Source of the DNA: DATHBP01 sp035296085
GTDB lineage: Bacteria; Actinomycetota; Actinomycetes; Propionibacteriales; Nocardioidaceae
Assembly (NCBI GenBank): GCA_035296085.1
Contig: DATHBP010000162.1
Span: 1-13,370 of the forward strand
Length of the DNA: 13,370 bases
Direction: 5' to 3'
Positions 12,308 through 13,370 of the stretch are shown here, in pieces (position 1 is the first letter of the stretch; each line of letters starts with the position of its first letter). The translations under genes were made by a program, and so were the position numbers. Below the pieces are notes generated by a model. It was not told the origin of the DNA and made no database searches. It saw only the letters and a list, made by a program, of their open reading frames with translations.

Positions 12308-13370
12308 CTAACCCTCTCCGGGCAGCCAGCCCTCGGTCCGCAAAGTCTCGAGTACATCGCCTAGTACGTCTTCGACGCTGCGGCCGGTGGTGTCCACCCG
12401 GAGGTCGGCGTCGTGCGGCGTCTCGTACGGCGACGAGATGCCGGTGAAGTCCGGGATCTGGCCGGCCCGAGCGCGAGCGTAGAGCCCTTTGCGGTCGCGC
12501 CTCTCGCATTCGGCCAGCGGAGTGGCGATATGAACCAGGACGAAACCGCCCCCTGCGTCGTCGACCATCTGCCGGACCTCTCGGCGCGTCTGGTCGAACG
12601 GCGCGATCGGTGAACAGATCGCCACGCCGCCATGCCGTCCGATCTCTGCGGCGACGAACCCGATCCGGCGGATGTTGGTCTCCCGGTCCGCCCGGGAGAA
12701 CCCTAGACCGGCCGAGAGATGGCGGCGTACGACGTCACCGTCGAGGAGCGTGACCGTCCGGGTTCCGCGCTCGAGCAGCACATCGTGCAGAGCACGTGCC
12801 ACCGTGGACTTGCCCGACCCGGACAGGCCAGTGAAGAAGATCGTCACACCGCGGCGAGAGCGGGGTGGCCGGTCGAGCGCGACGACACGGGCGATGGGGT
12901 CGGGAAGGTCCCCGGACGTGGCACCGACGAACACGGCTTCATCACCGAAGGCGTGCGCCACGTGGCCGCGCATCCAGGCGTCGACCGCGTCGTCCCCCCG
13001 GGAGGCCAGCGAAACCGCGGCTACCGAGGCGTCGCCGCCCACCAGCTCAGCGGCAGCGAGCGTTGCTCGGATCAGTCCCGGCGCCGACACCCCCCGCGGG
13101 GAGCGGTCGCCCACGCATACCAGCAGCAGTGGCGTCGCGCCGGTCTGCGTGGCGGTGTCGACGATGAGCGCGATGTCGTCGGCACTCAGCGGTGCGATGA
13201 CCGGTGTGGTCAGGATCTTGCGGTCCGCGAGCTCGGCGCGGACCTGTGCGGGCGTCCGGAACAACCGGCGGAACGCGCCGTACTCATGACCGCCCAGCGC
13301 GCTTACCGGCCCGCTCACGCCGTAGTCGTCGCCGCCGATGGGCCAGACCTCGTCGACCGCCACCTGCGCT
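12308..13370 (-). CDS. cysC: Adenylyl-sulfate kinase with N-terminal degenerate ATP-sulfurylase-like domain (5' end beyond window)
   Basis: CysC phosphorylates APS to PAPS. Counting from the internal GTG at 13363, the kinase occupies about 172-345. It has P-loop GLSGSGKST (179-187), LDGDVVRRHL (207-216), SPIAPF with Ser251, ERRDRKGLYARAR (287-299) and FTGISSPYE (306-314); all key residues are present. The preceding 155 residues resemble the core of single-chain ATP sulfurylase. SGPV and RTPAQVR match the segment before the active site, and LLLVCVGDRSPRGVSAPGLIR matches the LLxHPLVG...VPAEVR stretch. VSLASRGDDAVDAWMRGHVA matches the LPLAxRxAGPREAxWHAxIR stretch. The catalytic QTRNPxHRAHE and GRDHAG motifs are missing. 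The frame is open to the right edge, so GTG 13363 is probably internal. CysDN in the same cluster would supply the sulfurylase activity. Confidence 0.92.
   Translation of the reverse strand, partial: AQVAVDEVWPIGGDDYGVSGPVSALGGHEYGAFRRLFRTPAQVRAELADRKILTTPVIAPLSADDIALIVDTATQTGATPLLLVCVGDRSPRGVSAPGLIRATLAAAELVGGDASVAAVSLASRGDDAVDAWMRGHVAHAFGDEAVFVGATSGDLPDPIARVVALDRPPRSRRGVTIFFTGLSGSGKSTVARALHDVLLERGTRTVTLLDGDVVRRHLSAGLGFSRADRETNIRRIGFVAAEIGRHGGVAICSPIAPFDQTRREVRQMVDDAGGGFVLVHIATPLAECERRDRKGLYARARAGQIPDFTGISSPYETPHDADLRVDTTGRSVEDVLGDVLETLRTEGWLPGEG

Noticed and set aside
1..13370. Mobile elements, CRISPR arrays, phage genes, tRNA or rRNA
   Set aside because: No transposase or integrase motif, regularly spaced repeat, attachment-site-like duplication or RNA gene was seen; gene content is core actinomycete metabolism.

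Overview
The window is an ordinary-looking, GC-rich chromosomal segment of an actinomycete. Mycothiol synthesis (MshD), GlnR-type nitrogen regulation, a Nur-like Fur protein, DUF1416 and several apparently leaderless start codons all point to Actinomycetota. As far as I recall, the gene neighbourhood resembles Mycobacterium tuberculosis Rv0811c-Rv0819 (YgfZ, nitrobindin-like, sseC2, cysA2, glnR, mshD) and the Streptomyces nur/FABP locus. No mobile element, CRISPR array, tRNA or rRNA was seen.

Left part (1-4084). On the minus strand lie the start of polyphosphate kinase (cut by the edge) and mshD. mshD is divergent from a small membrane-protein gene across a promoter region built around a perfect 17-bp palindrome. 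glnR converges on that small gene and shares its CTAG stop. Divergent from glnR is a MoaD/ThiS-like sulfur-carrier gene. It is followed by a 371-nt gap holding a palindromic promoter, a leaderless 25-codon leader peptide with two Cys codons and a C-rich, G-poor leader. The tandem-rhodanese sulfurtransferase and its overlapping DUF1416 partner come next.

Middle part (4085-9131). An LCP-family cell-wall ligase and dtd are on the minus strand, divergent from a BKACE-family gene. Then come a striking 48-bp nested palindrome, a 32-aa single-membrane-span microprotein, a nitrobindin-like beta-barrel gene, a leaderless Nur-like regulator, a YgfZ folate-binding protein (GTGA overlap) and a small DUF1059 gene.

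Right part (9132-13370, minus strand). This is a sulfate-assimilation cluster read right to left: cysC (entering from beyond the edge), a TauE/SafE permease 2 nt later, then cysD and cysN overlapping by 1 nt. CysDN makes APS from sulfate and CysC makes PAPS. The CysC protein carries an N-terminal region that looks like an ATP-sulfurylase domain without its active-site motifs.

The theme of the window is sulfur and thiol handling: sulfate activation and transport, sulfane-sulfur transfer, a sulfur carrier and mycothiol. The most rewarding regions are the leader upstream of the sulfurtransferase, the degenerate sulfurylase-kinase fusion and the unexplained nested palindrome.
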